Of a DNA stretch of 58,808 bases, positions 43,978-53,205 are shown piece by piece; position 1 is the stretch's first letter, and the number at the start of each line of letters is the position of its first letter. The notes below the pieces were generated by a model. It was not told where the DNA came from. It saw only the letters and a program-made list of their open reading frames with translations, and ran no database searches. This stretch comes from Streptomyces sp. SID9727. GTDB lineage: Bacteria; Actinomycetota; Actinomycetes; Streptomycetales; Streptomycetaceae. The position numbers and the translations under genes are program-made. Location of the stretch: positions 1 to 58,808 of the forward strand of contig NZ_JAAGNI010000511.1 of NCBI RefSeq assembly GCF_010550605.1. The letters run 5' to 3'.

Positions 43978-44478
43978 TCAGTACGGGTGGACGCCGACCG
44001 GAGCGGCCGGAGGCGGCCCGTATCCCTCGGCGACGCGCTGGTGGTAGGTCTCGCGGTCGATGACTTCGAGACCGACGATCGCCCAGGGCGGCAGGCCGGC
44101 GGTGGAGCGGTGCTCGCCCCACAGCCGCAGGGCCACCGCCGCCGCGTCGTGCAGGTCGCGGGCCTCCTCCCAGTAGCGGATCTCCGCGTGGTCGTTGGCG
44201 TAACGGCTGGTCAGCAGGAAGGGGTGGTCGTGCGCGAGCTGTTCGAGTCCGCGTCTGACCTCCTTCAGCGGGAACTCGGTCCCGGAGACGCAGAGGGTGA
44301 CGTGCCACAGCTTCGACGGGGTGTGCTCCCGGCCGGCCGGTCTCGGCTCCGGCCGGGCGGGGCGCTCGTCCCTCCGGTCCGCGGGTCCGCTCCCGTCGAA
44401 GCCGGCCCCCGCTCCCACACTGGTCAGGGTGCGGCCACCCGTTCCTCGGGGCGGCGCCCCCGGGCGCGCTCGTCTCAC
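43978..44478 (-). CDS. Conserved hypothetical protein between proB and proA
   Basis: 166 residues from GTG 44478, seven bases after AGGAGG, which supports the start. The first ~50 residues are Arg/Pro/Gly-rich and disordered. The core is KLWHVTLCVSGTEFPLKEVR, HDHPFLLTSRYANDHAEIRY and WGEHRSTAGLPPWAIVGLEV, a compact alpha/beta domain, ending with IDRETYHQR. No membrane segment or metal motif. I recall this protein as conserved at the same place in streptomycetes, but its role is unknown. Confidence 0.75.
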   Translation of the reverse strand: MRRARPGAPPRGTGGRTLTSVGAGAGFDGSGPADRRDERPARPEPRPAGREHTPSKLWHVTLCVSGTEFPLKEVRRGLEQLAHDHPFLLTSRYANDHAEIRYWEEARDLHDAAAVALRLWGEHRSTAGLPPWAIVGLEVIDRETYHQRVAEGYGPPPAAPVGVHPY

Positions 44479-44619
44479 CGGCGGCCTCCTGTGATGTGTT
44501 GCTTTTGCTGTACCCCGCAGTTTCCCTGCTACAAAGTGGACCAGCCCGCGGCCCGGTCTGGGGCGGTTTTCGTGAAGGTCCCGGTCCGAAGGCCGGACTT
44601 TCAGCCGTTTCGGGGGGCG

Positions 44620-45726
44620 TCAGCCGTGCAGGAGGACGAGATCGTCCCGGTGTACGACCTCGCGTTCGTAGGCGGGTCCGAGGTCCCGGGCGAGGTCCCG
44701 GGTGGAGCGGCCGAGGAGTCGCGGCATCTCCTTGGCGTCGAAGTTGACGAGCCCGCGCGCCACGGGCCGCCCCCGCAGGTCGCGCAGCTCCACCGGGTCG
44801 CCCGCGGTGAACTCGCCCTCGACCGACGCGATCCCGGCCGGCAGCAGTGAGCTGTGGCGCTCCACGACCGCCCGCACCGCCCCGTCGTCCAGGGTCAGCG
44901 AGCCGCGCGGGGTCGAGGCGTGGGCGAGCCAGAGGAGCCGGTCGGCGGAGCGGCGGCCGGTGCGGTGGAAGTAGGTGCCGGTGTCGCGGCCGGCCAGCGC
45001 GTCGGCGGCGTGGCTCGCGGAGGTGAGGACGACCGGGATGCCGGCGGCGGTGGCGATCCGGGCGGCCTCCACCTTGGTGACCATGCCGCCGGTGCCGACG
45101 CCCGCCTTGCCCGCGCTGCCGATGCTGACCCCGGCCAGGTCCGCGGGGCCGGTGACCCGGGCGATGCGGGTGGTGCCGGGGATGCTCGGGTCGCCGTCGT
45201 AGAGGCCGTCCACGTCGGAGAGGAGGACCAGCAGGTCGGCGCGGACCAGGTGGGCGACGAGGGCGGCGAGCCGGTCGTTGTCGCCGAACCTGATCTCGTC
45301 CGTGGCGACGGTGTCGTTCTCGTTGACGACGGGCAGCGCGCCCATGTCCAGGAGCTGGTCCAGGGTGCGGTAGGCGTTGCGGTAGTGGGCGCGGCGGCTG
45401 GTGTCGTTGCTGGTGAGCAGGACCTGGCCGACACGGATGCCGTAGCGGGCGAAGGAGGCGGTGTAGCGGGCGACGAGCAGCCCCTGGCCGACGCTGGCGG
45501 CGGCCTGCTGGCGGGCCAGGTCCTTGGGCCTGCGGTGCAGTCCGAGCGGGGCGAGCCCGGCCGCGATGGCGCCGGAGGAGACGAGGACGACCTCCCGTTC
45601 GCCGCCGTCGCGGACCTTGGCCAGTACATCGACCAGGGCGTCGACGCGGTCGGCGTCGAGGCCGCCGGCGGCGGTGGTGAGGGAGGAGGAACCGACCTTG
45701 ACCACGATCCTGCGGGCTTCCGTCAC
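44620..45726 (-). CDS. proB: Glutamate 5-kinase
   Basis: 368 residues from GTG 45726. Phosphorylates glutamate to gamma-glutamyl phosphate, the committed and proline-inhibited step. The amino-acid kinase domain shows RRIVVKVGSSSLTTAAGGLD, VVLVSSGAIAAGLAPLGL, LPVVNENDTVATDEIRFGDN and GTGGMVTKVEAARIATAAGI; a C-terminal PUA domain follows (~270-355, RGSLTLDDGAVRAVVERHSS). The longer reading to 46203 is antisense to rmlC and rejected. It is divergent from rmlC. Confidence 0.95.
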   Translation of the reverse strand: MTEARRIVVKVGSSSLTTAAGGLDADRVDALVDVLAKVRDGGEREVVLVSSGAIAAGLAPLGLHRRPKDLARQQAAASVGQGLLVARYTASFARYGIRVGQVLLTSNDTSRRAHYRNAYRTLDQLLDMGALPVVNENDTVATDEIRFGDNDRLAALVAHLVRADLLVLLSDVDGLYDGDPSIPGTTRIARVTGPADLAGVSIGSAGKAGVGTGGMVTKVEAARIATAAGIPVVLTSASHAADALAGRDTGTYFHRTGRRSADRLLWLAHASTPRGSLTLDDGAVRAVVERHSSLLPAGIASVEGEFTAGDPVELRDLRGRPVARGLVNFDAKEMPRLLGRSTRDLARDLGPAYEREVVHRDDLVLLHG

Positions 45727-45940
45727 GCCCTGCCTTGCCCCTGACACCCGGTCCCCCGCATTCGCTCGCTGGACCCCGCAATCTACGCGAGAGCGGAATC
45801 CGGCGCCTTCGCGTTCCGCACCGTGGAAACCTTTTCGTCGCCTTATGTCCCGTTCCGTGTCTGTTCGGTCCTCGGACTCGTTGGGCAGAGACACCGGGGC
45901 CGGCAGGAGGCCCCGCGGACTGCGAACAGGATGTGATCGC

Positions 45941-46594
45941 ATGCGACGGCTCTCCGTTCCCGGGGCCTGGGTGCACGAGCCCACGGTCTTCCCGGACGGC
46001 CGCGGCAGCTTCCACGAGTGGTTCAGGGCCGCGGACCTGGGGGCGGCGGCCGGCCACACGCTGGGGCTGGCGCAGGCCAACTTCTCCAGCTCGCGGCGGG
46101 GCACGCTGCGCGGGATCCACTTCGCGGACGTGCCGCCGGGCCAGGCGAAGTACGTGAAGTGCGTGCGGGGCGCGGTGCTGGACGTGATCGTGGACGTACG
46201 CACCGGCTCGCCCGCCTACCGCCGGTGGGAGGCGGTCCGGCTGGACGACACCGACCACCGGGCGGTCTACCTCGCGGAGGGGCTCGGGCACGGGTTCATG
46301 GCGCTGACCGACGACGCGTGCGTGCTGTACCTCTGCTCCGAGGGGTACGCGCCGGAGCGGGAGCACGGCGTCGACCCGCTCGACCCGGCCCTGGGCATCG
46401 AGTGGCCCGCGGACATCGCGCCGCTGCTCTCGCCGAAGGACGCCTCGGCCCCGAAGCTCGCCGAGGCCGAGGAGCACGGACTGCTGCCCTCGTACGCGGC
46501 GTGCGAGGCGTACTACGCGCGGCTGCGCGCGGACGGTCCGGCGGTTCCGGGGGTGCGGGCCGGCGAGCCGTCGTTCAGCCCGGCCGGGCGCTGA
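45941..46594 (+). CDS. rmlC: dTDP-4-dehydrorhamnose 3,5-epimerase
   Basis: 217 residues from ATG 45941. RmlC epimerises C3 and C5 of dTDP-4-dehydro-6-deoxyglucose. Signatures: VFPDGRGSFHEWFRAADLGA, NFSSSRRGTLRGIHFADVPP with the catalytic His region, KYVKCVRGAVLDVIVDVRTG and the distal EGLGHGFMALTDDACVLYLC. It is transcribed opposite to rmlDBA, the order being rmlC then convergent rmlD. Its C-terminal 27 codons overlap the 3' end of rmlD by 82 bp, so the termini are mutually antisense. Confidence 0.92.
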   Translation: MRRLSVPGAWVHEPTVFPDGRGSFHEWFRAADLGAAAGHTLGLAQANFSSSRRGTLRGIHFADVPPGQAKYVKCVRGAVLDVIVDVRTGSPAYRRWEAVRLDDTDHRAVYLAEGLGHGFMALTDDACVLYLCSEGYAPEREHGVDPLDPALGIEWPADIAPLLSPKDASAPKLAEAEEHGLLPSYAACEAYYARLRADGPAVPGVRAGEPSFSPAGR

Positions 46595-47478
46595 CCGGGG
46601 CGTTCGGCGGCCAGGAGCGCGGGGAAGGCGGCGTGCAGCGCCTCGCGCCAGTCGCGGACCGGGTCGATCCCGGCGGCCCGGAAGCGGTCGTGCGCGAGGA
46701 CGCTGTACGCGGGCCGGGGCGCGGGCCGGGGGAAGGCGGCGCTGCCGACCGGCCGGACGCGGTCCGGGTCGGCGCCCAGCAGTCGGAAGACCTCGCGGGC
46801 CAGGCCGTACCAGGTCGTCGCGGAGCCGCTGGTGCCGTGGTAGACGCCCGCCGGGGCGGTGCCGTCGAGCGCGGCGCGGCCCAGCAGGACCAGCAGGGAG
46901 GCGAGATCGACGGTCCACGTGGGCTGTCCGCACTGGTCGTCCACCACGTCGAGGGTGTCCTTGACAGCCTCCAGCCTGATCATCGTACGGACGAAGTTGG
47001 CCCCGCCCTCGCCGTAGAGCCAGGCCGTCCGCACGACGTGGCCCGTGTCCGGGAGGGTCTCCAGGACCGCGCGCTCCCCGGCCAGTTTGGTGCGGCCGTA
47101 CGCGCCGCGGGGGGCGGTCGGGGCGTCCTCCGGGTACGGCCGGTCCGCGTCACCCGCGAACACGTAGTCGGTGGAGACGTGCAGCAGGAGACTGCCGTGG
47201 GCGCGGCAGGCGTCGGCGAGCACGGCGGGGCCGGTGCCGTTGACGCGCAGCGCCTCCGCCTCCCGGCTCTCCGCGTCGTCCACGGCGGTCCAGGCGGCGC
47301 AGTTCACGACGACGGCGGGCCGGTGGGCGTCGAACACGGCGCGGACCCGCGCCGGGTCGGCGATGTCCAGGGCCGCGCGGTCCGCCGCGACGACGGTGGC
47401 GCCCTCGCGGGTCAGAGCGGCCGTCAGGTCCCGGCCGAGCATGCCGCCGGCCCCGGTGACCAGCCAGCGGGGCCTCAC
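46513..47478 (-). CDS. rmlD: dTDP-4-dehydrorhamnose reductase
   Basis: 321 residues from GTG 47478. Reduces the 4-keto group to give dTDP-L-rhamnose. Short-chain dehydrogenase fold: RWLVTGAGGMLGRDLTAALT, VVVNCAAWTAVDDAESREAE, LLLHVSTDYVFAGDADRPYP, the YxxxK of YGRTKLAGERAV and TSGSATTWYGLAREVFRLLG. The GTG overlaps the rmlB stop as GTGA, so translation is coupled. Frame past the family end gives a Pro/Ser-rich tail overlapping rmlC. Confidence 0.92.
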   Translation of the reverse strand: MRPRWLVTGAGGMLGRDLTAALTREGATVVAADRAALDIADPARVRAVFDAHRPAVVVNCAAWTAVDDAESREAEALRVNGTGPAVLADACRAHGSLLLHVSTDYVFAGDADRPYPEDAPTAPRGAYGRTKLAGERAVLETLPDTGHVVRTAWLYGEGGANFVRTMIRLEAVKDTLDVVDDQCGQPTWTVDLASLLVLLGRAALDGTAPAGVYHGTSGSATTWYGLAREVFRLLGADPDRVRPVGSAAFPRPAPRPAYSVLAHDRFRAAGIDPVRDWREALHAAFPALLAAERPGQRPAGLNDGSPARTPGTAGPSARSRA

Positions 47479-48464
47479 AGGGCGGCCCTCTCCTTGAGCG
47501 GTTCCCACCAGGAGCGGTTCTCGCGGTACCAGCGGACGGTCTCGGCGAGGCCCTCCGCGAAGTCCTTGCGGGGCGCGTAACCCAGCTCCTCGCGGATCTT
47601 GCTGCAGTCGACGGAGTACCGCCGGTCGTGGCCCTTGCGGTCCTCGACGTGGATCACGTCGGTGTCCCAGTCGGCGTCGCACGCGGCCAGGAGCAGCCGG
47701 GTGAGCTCCTTGTTGGAGAGTTCGGTGCCGCCGCCGATGTTGTAGACCTCGCCGGGACGGCCCTTCGTGCGGACGAGTTCGATGCCCTGGACGTGGTCGT
47801 CGATGTGCAGCCAGTCGCGGACATGGGCGCCGTCGCCGTACAGCGGGACGGGCCGGCCCTCCAGGAGGTTGGTGACGAAGAGCGGGATGACCTTCTCGGG
47901 GAAGTGGTGGTGCCCGTAGTTGTTGGAGCAGCGGGTGACGCGGACGTCGAGGCCGTGGGTGCGGTGGTACGCCAGGGCGATGAGGTCGCTCGACGCCTTG
48001 GAGGCGGAGTACGGGGAGTTGGGCGCGAGGGGTGCCTCCTCGGTCCAGGAGCCCTCCTCGACCGAGCCGTAGACCTCGTCGGTGGAGACGTGGACGAAGG
48101 TGCGGACGCCCGCCCGGTGGGCGGCGGCGACCAGCGTGTGGGTGCCCACGACGTTGGTGCGCACGAAGGCGGCGCCGCCGTCGATGGAGCGGTCCACATG
48201 GGACTCGGCGGCGAAGTGGACCACCTGGTCGTGCCCGGCCATGAGCCGCCCCACCAGCTCCGTGTCGCAGATGTCGCCGTGCACGAAGGCGAAGCCCCCA
48301 CGGCCCCGGACCTCGTCCAGGTTGGCCGGGTTGCCCGCGTAGGTGAGGGCGTCGAGCACGGTGACGGAGACGTCGCCGGGGCCGTCCGGGCCGAGCAGCG
48401 TACGGACGTAGTGGGAGCCGATGAAGCCGGCGCCACCGGTGACGAGGATGCGCGTACCGGTCAT
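47475..48464 (-). CDS. rmlB: dTDP-glucose 4,6-dehydratase
   Basis: 329 residues from ATG 48464, which overlaps the rmlA stop as ATGA. Oxidises and dehydrates dTDP-glucose using NAD. Motifs: GGAGFIGSHYVRTLLG, DALTYAGNPANLDEVRGRG, VHFAAESHVDRSIDGGAAFV, FVHVSTDEVYGSVEEGSWTE, YSASKASSDLIALAYHRTHG with the catalytic Tyr-x3-Lys, and RCSNNYGHHHFPEKVIPLFV. Confidence 0.96.
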   Translation of the reverse strand: MTGTRILVTGGAGFIGSHYVRTLLGPDGPGDVSVTVLDALTYAGNPANLDEVRGRGGFAFVHGDICDTELVGRLMAGHDQVVHFAAESHVDRSIDGGAAFVRTNVVGTHTLVAAAHRAGVRTFVHVSTDEVYGSVEEGSWTEEAPLAPNSPYSASKASSDLIALAYHRTHGLDVRVTRCSNNYGHHHFPEKVIPLFVTNLLEGRPVPLYGDGAHVRDWLHIDDHVQGIELVRTKGRPGEVYNIGGGTELSNKELTRLLLAACDADWDTDVIHVEDRKGHDRRYSVDCSKIREELGYAPRKDFAEGLAETVRWYRENRSWWEPLKERAAL

Positions 48465-49531
48465 GAGGAGATCTGCACCTTGCTGTGGTCGCCGAGGACG
48501 AGTCGGTGGGCGGAGGGGCTGCGGGGCGCGGGCGTCACCTCGACGTCGTGGCCGATCAGCGACGCCTCCACGCGCCTCACCCCGTCGATGGAGGCACCCC
48601 CGAGCACGATGGAGTACTCGATCTCGCTGTCCTCGATGCGGCAGTTCTGGGCGATCGAGGTGAACGGGCCGACATAGGCGTCGCTGATCACCGATCCGGT
48701 CCCGATGACGGCGGGCCCGACGATCCGGCTGCGGGTGACCCGGGCACCCGGTTCGATCAGCACGCGGCCGATGATTTCGCTCTCGCCGTCGACGTACGCG
48801 CCGTCCGTGCACGGCTCGACGCCCTCCAGCACGGTCCGGTTGACCTCCAGCATGTCCGTGACGTTGCCGGTGTCCTTCCAGTAGCCGCGGATGATGGTGG
48901 AGCGCACGTCGCGTTCCCGGTCGATGAGCCACTGGAGGGCGTGGGTGATCTCCAGCTCGCCGCGCCAGGAGGGGCGGATCGAGCGGACGGCCTCGTGGAC
49001 GGCCGGGGTGAGGAGGTAGACGCCGACGAGCGCGAGGTCGCTCTTGGGGTGCTCCGGCTTCTCCTCCAGGGCCACCACCCTGCCGTCCCCGTCCAGTTCC
49101 GCGACGCCGAACGAGGCCGGGTCGGGCACCCGGGTCAGCAGGATCTGCGCGTCGGGCCGGTCCGCGCGGAACTCCTCGACCAGGTCCGCGATGCCCCCGA
49201 CGATGAAGTTGTCGCCCAGGTACATCACGAAGTCGTCGTTCCCCAGGAAGCGCTGGGCGACCAGGACCGCGTGGGCCAGGCCCAGGGGTTCGGCCTGCCG
49301 GATGTAGGTGACGTCGATCCCGAAGCGCGAACCGTCGCCGACCGCCGCGCGGATCTCCTCCTCGGTGTCGCCCACGATGATGCCGACCTCGGTGATGCCG
49401 GCCTCCGCGATGGCCTCCAGGCCGTAGAACAGCACCGGTTTGTTCGCCACCGGCACCAGCTGTTTCGCCGAGGTATGGGTGATGGGACGCAGCCGGGTGC
49501 CGGCCCCACCGGAGAGTACGAGAGCCTTCAC
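48461..49531 (-). CDS. rmlA: Glucose-1-phosphate thymidylyltransferase, long form
   Basis: 356 residues from GTG 49531. Makes dTDP-glucose from glucose-1-phosphate and dTTP. N-terminal nucleotidyltransferase: KALVLSGGAGTRLRPITHTS, AKQLVPVANKPVLFYGLEAI, QAEPLGLAHAVLVAQRFLGN. The C-terminal ~110 residues add a left-handed beta helix (YVDGESEIIGRVLIEPGARV, SRIVGPAVIGTGSVISDAYV), the long-form RmlA typical of actinobacterial deoxysugar and antibiotic clusters. It is first in the rmlABD run; the ~150 bp upstream is markedly A+T-rich and should carry the promoter. Confidence 0.94.
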   Translation of the reverse strand: MKALVLSGGAGTRLRPITHTSAKQLVPVANKPVLFYGLEAIAEAGITEVGIIVGDTEEEIRAAVGDGSRFGIDVTYIRQAEPLGLAHAVLVAQRFLGNDDFVMYLGDNFIVGGIADLVEEFRADRPDAQILLTRVPDPASFGVAELDGDGRVVALEEKPEHPKSDLALVGVYLLTPAVHEAVRSIRPSWRGELEITHALQWLIDRERDVRSTIIRGYWKDTGNVTDMLEVNRTVLEGVEPCTDGAYVDGESEIIGRVLIEPGARVTRSRIVGPAVIGTGSVISDAYVGPFTSIAQNCRIEDSEIEYSIVLGGASIDGVRRVEASLIGHDVEVTPAPRSPSAHRLVLGDHSKVQISS

Positions 49532-49693
49532 AGTTCCTGCCCCCACGATGAGATGTGACGGCGGCCGCAGGGCCGCTACGTAGGGGACCTTACTGAGCTT
49601 TCCGCGCATCTTCCGCGGCAAAACGGCCATTAACGCTATATCAGGAGGAAAAGTGACGCCACCCGTCATCCGGACCGCCCGGCGGTACGCGAA

Positions 49694-49729
49694 GGGCCCG
49701 GCCCGCCCTCGTGGAGCGGTGCCGGGCCC
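49694..49729 (-). terminator. Hairpin terminator after galE
   Basis: GGGCCCGGC (49694-49702) pairs with GCCGGGCCC (49721-49729), 16 bases past the galE stop. The 9-bp stem has an 18-base loop. Confidence 0.7.
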
Positions 49730-49744
49730 CTCGTACGGGCGTGC

Positions 49745-50716
<972 letters not shown>

Positions 50717-50905
50717 GTTCGTGCGTCTCCTGTCAGCTGCTGTGCCCCGTCGGCGCTCCACCCTACGCGAGAGGTCCCCGGCGCCCCCGGGATGCGCCGG
50801 GGCGATCAATTACGCTGTCCGGGTGCCGGACGCCGACCACTGTCGCACGGTCCGACCGCGCCCCTCGTAAAGCCCTTGCGGAAAGCCCTCTGGAACTGGT
50901 GGACG

Positions 50906-53128
50906 ATGCCTCGACTGACACTCATCGTGCCTGCGTACAACGTGCAGGGGTACATCGGGGAGTGTCTGGACTCCGTGCTCGGGCAGGACTTCGCCGACTT
51001 CGAGGTCATCGGCGTCGACGACTGCTCCCCGGACGGCTCCGGCGCGATCCTCGACACCTACGCGGCCCGCGACGACCGCCTGCGTGTGCTGCACCTCACG
51101 GAGAACGTCGGCCTGGGCCGTGCGCGCAACGCGGGCCTCGAACAGGCGACCGGTGACTACGTCCTCTTCCTGGACAGCGACGACACGCTGGCACCCGGCT
51201 CGCTGTCGGCCATCGCGGCCCGGCTCGACGCGACCGGCGACCCGGACATCCTGATCTACGACTACACCCGGACCTACTGGGACGGGCGGCTGCTGCGCAA
51301 CAAGCGCACCGACCTGATGACCGAGGACGGTCCGGCCGTCTTCTCGCTCGCCGAGCGCCCGCAGCTCCTGGACCTGCTCCAGATCGTGTGGAACAAGGCG
51401 TACCGCCGCGATTTCGTCACCCGGAACGGGTTCCAGTTCCCGCCCGGTTACTACGAGGACGCCCCGTGGACGTACAGCTCGCTCATCGCGGCGGACACCA
51501 TCGCGGTGCTCGACCGCTCCTGCGTGATGTACCGGCAGCGGCGTGAGGGCGGCAACATCCTGCGCACGGTCAGCCGGAAGCACTTCGACGTCTTCGACCA
51601 GTACGACCGGGTGTTCGCGTTCCTGGACGAGCGGCCGGATCTCGGCTCCTGGCGCCCGGCGCTGTTCCGGAAGATGGCCGACCACTTCCTGACCGTGCTG
51701 GAGAAGCCGGGCCGGCTGCCGCGCAACGCGCGCGCCGAGTTCTTCCACCGGGCCGCGAAGGACTACCGCGCCCGGCTTCCGGAGGGCTTCGAGCGACCGC
51801 CGGGCGGGCGCGGTTACAAGTACGCGCTGCTCGGCGTCGACTCGTACTCCGCGTTCTTCGGCCTGACCCGCGCCAACAACGTCCGCCACCGCGCGCGGCT
51901 GGGCGGGCAGGCCCGTATCGGCCGGGCCAAGCGCGCCGCCCTCGGCATGTTCTACCGGTCCCAGCTGCGGCTGCCCGTCGACGAGAACCTGGCCGTGTTC
52001 TCCGCGTACTGGGGCCGCGGCTACTCCTGCAACCCGGCGGCCATCGAGGCCGAGCTGGGCCGGCTCGCGCCGCAGATGCGCCGGGTCTGGGCGGTGCGCG
52101 CCGAGCACCGCGACCGGGTGCCCGAGGGCGTCGAGAAGGTGATCGTCGGCTCACGCGAGTACTGGGCGGTCATGGCCCGCGCCAAGTACCTGACGAACAA
52201 CGTCAACTTCGGCGACACCATCGTCAAGCGCGACGGGCAGATCCACCTCCAGACCCACCACGGCACCCCGCTGAAGACGATGGGCCTGGACCAGGCGCAG
52301 TATCCGGCGTCCACCAACATGGACATGGAGAAACTGCTCCGCCGGTGCGACCGCTGGGACTTCAGCCTGTCGTCCAACCGGTTCTCGACCACCGTCTGGG
52401 AGCGGGTCTACCCCTGCCGGTACAAGACGCTGGAGACCGGCTACCCGCGCAACGACGTGCTGGTCAACGCCACCGCGGCGGACGTCGTGGCGGCCCGGCG
52501 GGAGCTGGGCCTCGCGGACGGCACGACCGCCTTCCTGTACATGCCGACCCACCGCGAGTACGAGAAGTCGTTCGCGCCCCGGCTCGACCTGTCGAAGCTG
52601 GCCGAGGACCTGGGCCCGGACGTCACCCTGCTGGTGCGCGGGCACTACTTCTACAAGCCCACCGGCCGGCTGGCCGAGCTTCAGGCCGGCGGCCGGATCA
52701 TCGACGTCTCCGCGCACGGCGACGTCGAGCAGCTCTACCTCGCCGCCGACGCCCTGATCACCGACTACTCCTCGGCGATGTTCGACTACGCGAACCTGGA
52801 CCGGCCCATCGTCATCCACGCGGACGACTGGGAGACCTACCGGGTGGTGCGCGGCACCTACTTCGACCTGATGGCCGAGCCCCCGGGCGCCGTCGCGACG
52901 ACCCAGGAGCGGCTGACCGAGATCCTGGGCTCGAAGGAGTGGTGCGACGAGAAGGCGGCCGCGCTGCGCGCGGTGTTCCGGGAGCGGTACTGCGACTACG
53001 ACGACGGGCGGGCAGCCGAGCGCGTGGTGCGCAGGGTGTTCCTGGGCGAGGAGACCCTGCTGCCGGTGGTCCCGCTCAGCGAGCGCACTCCGGCCCCCTC
53101 CCCCGCCGAGGCACCGGCCCGGGTCTGA
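50906..53128 (+). CDS. Bifunctional GT2 glycosyltransferase / CDP-glycerol glycerophosphotransferase-like polymerase
   Basis: 740 residues. Residues ~1-230 are a GT-A family-2 domain (LTLIVPAYNVQGYIGECLDS, IGVDDCSPDGSG, GRARNAGLEQATGDYVLFLD with DSDD at 90-93). Residues ~330-720 are a TagB/TagF-type glycerophosphotransferase: IHLQTHHGTPLKTMGLDQ near 446-463, ETGYPRNDVLV, FLYMPTHREYEKSF, LLVRGHYFYKPTGRL and ITDYSSAMFDYANLDRPIVI near 617-636. The C-terminus is Pro-rich. This fits a wall-teichoic-acid-like polymer with alternating sugar and polyol phosphate. I recall S. coelicolor SCO2590 (PdtA) as a counterpart. Start ATG 50906 has a weak GGTGG. Confidence 0.83.
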   Translation: MPRLTLIVPAYNVQGYIGECLDSVLGQDFADFEVIGVDDCSPDGSGAILDTYAARDDRLRVLHLTENVGLGRARNAGLEQATGDYVLFLDSDDTLAPGSLSAIAARLDATGDPDILIYDYTRTYWDGRLLRNKRTDLMTEDGPAVFSLAERPQLLDLLQIVWNKAYRRDFVTRNGFQFPPGYYEDAPWTYSSLIAADTIAVLDRSCVMYRQRREGGNILRTVSRKHFDVFDQYDRVFAFLDERPDLGSWRPALFRKMADHFLTVLEKPGRLPRNARAEFFHRAAKDYRARLPEGFERPPGGRGYKYALLGVDSYSAFFGLTRANNVRHRARLGGQARIGRAKRAALGMFYRSQLRLPVDENLAVFSAYWGRGYSCNPAAIEAELGRLAPQMRRVWAVRAEHRDRVPEGVEKVIVGSREYWAVMARAKYLTNNVNFGDTIVKRDGQIHLQTHHGTPLKTMGLDQAQYPASTNMDMEKLLRRCDRWDFSLSSNRFSTTVWERVYPCRYKTLETGYPRNDVLVNATAADVVAARRELGLADGTTAFLYMPTHREYEKSFAPRLDLSKLAEDLGPDVTLLVRGHYFYKPTGRLAELQAGGRIIDVSAHGDVEQLYLAADALITDYSSAMFDYANLDRPIVIHADDWETYRVVRGTYFDLMAEPPGAVATTQERLTEILGSKEWCDEKAAALRAVFRERYCDYDDGRAAERVVRRVFLGEETLLPVVPLSERTPAPSPAEAPARV

Positions 53129-53140
53129 GGCCGCGCAGAG

Positions 53141-53195
53141 ACGACCGCGGGCCGGGTCCCTTCCGCCGTTCGGAAGGGGCCCGGCCCGCGGTCGT
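53141..53195. terminator. Long bidirectional terminator hairpin
   Basis: 53141-53165 pairs with 53171-53195 over 25 positions with a single G-U wobble (arm begins ACGACCGCGGGCCGGG), and the loop is CCGTT. It lies between convergent genes (GT fusion and obg). Confidence 0.93.
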
Positions 53196-53205
53196 TCTTC
53201 GTGTT

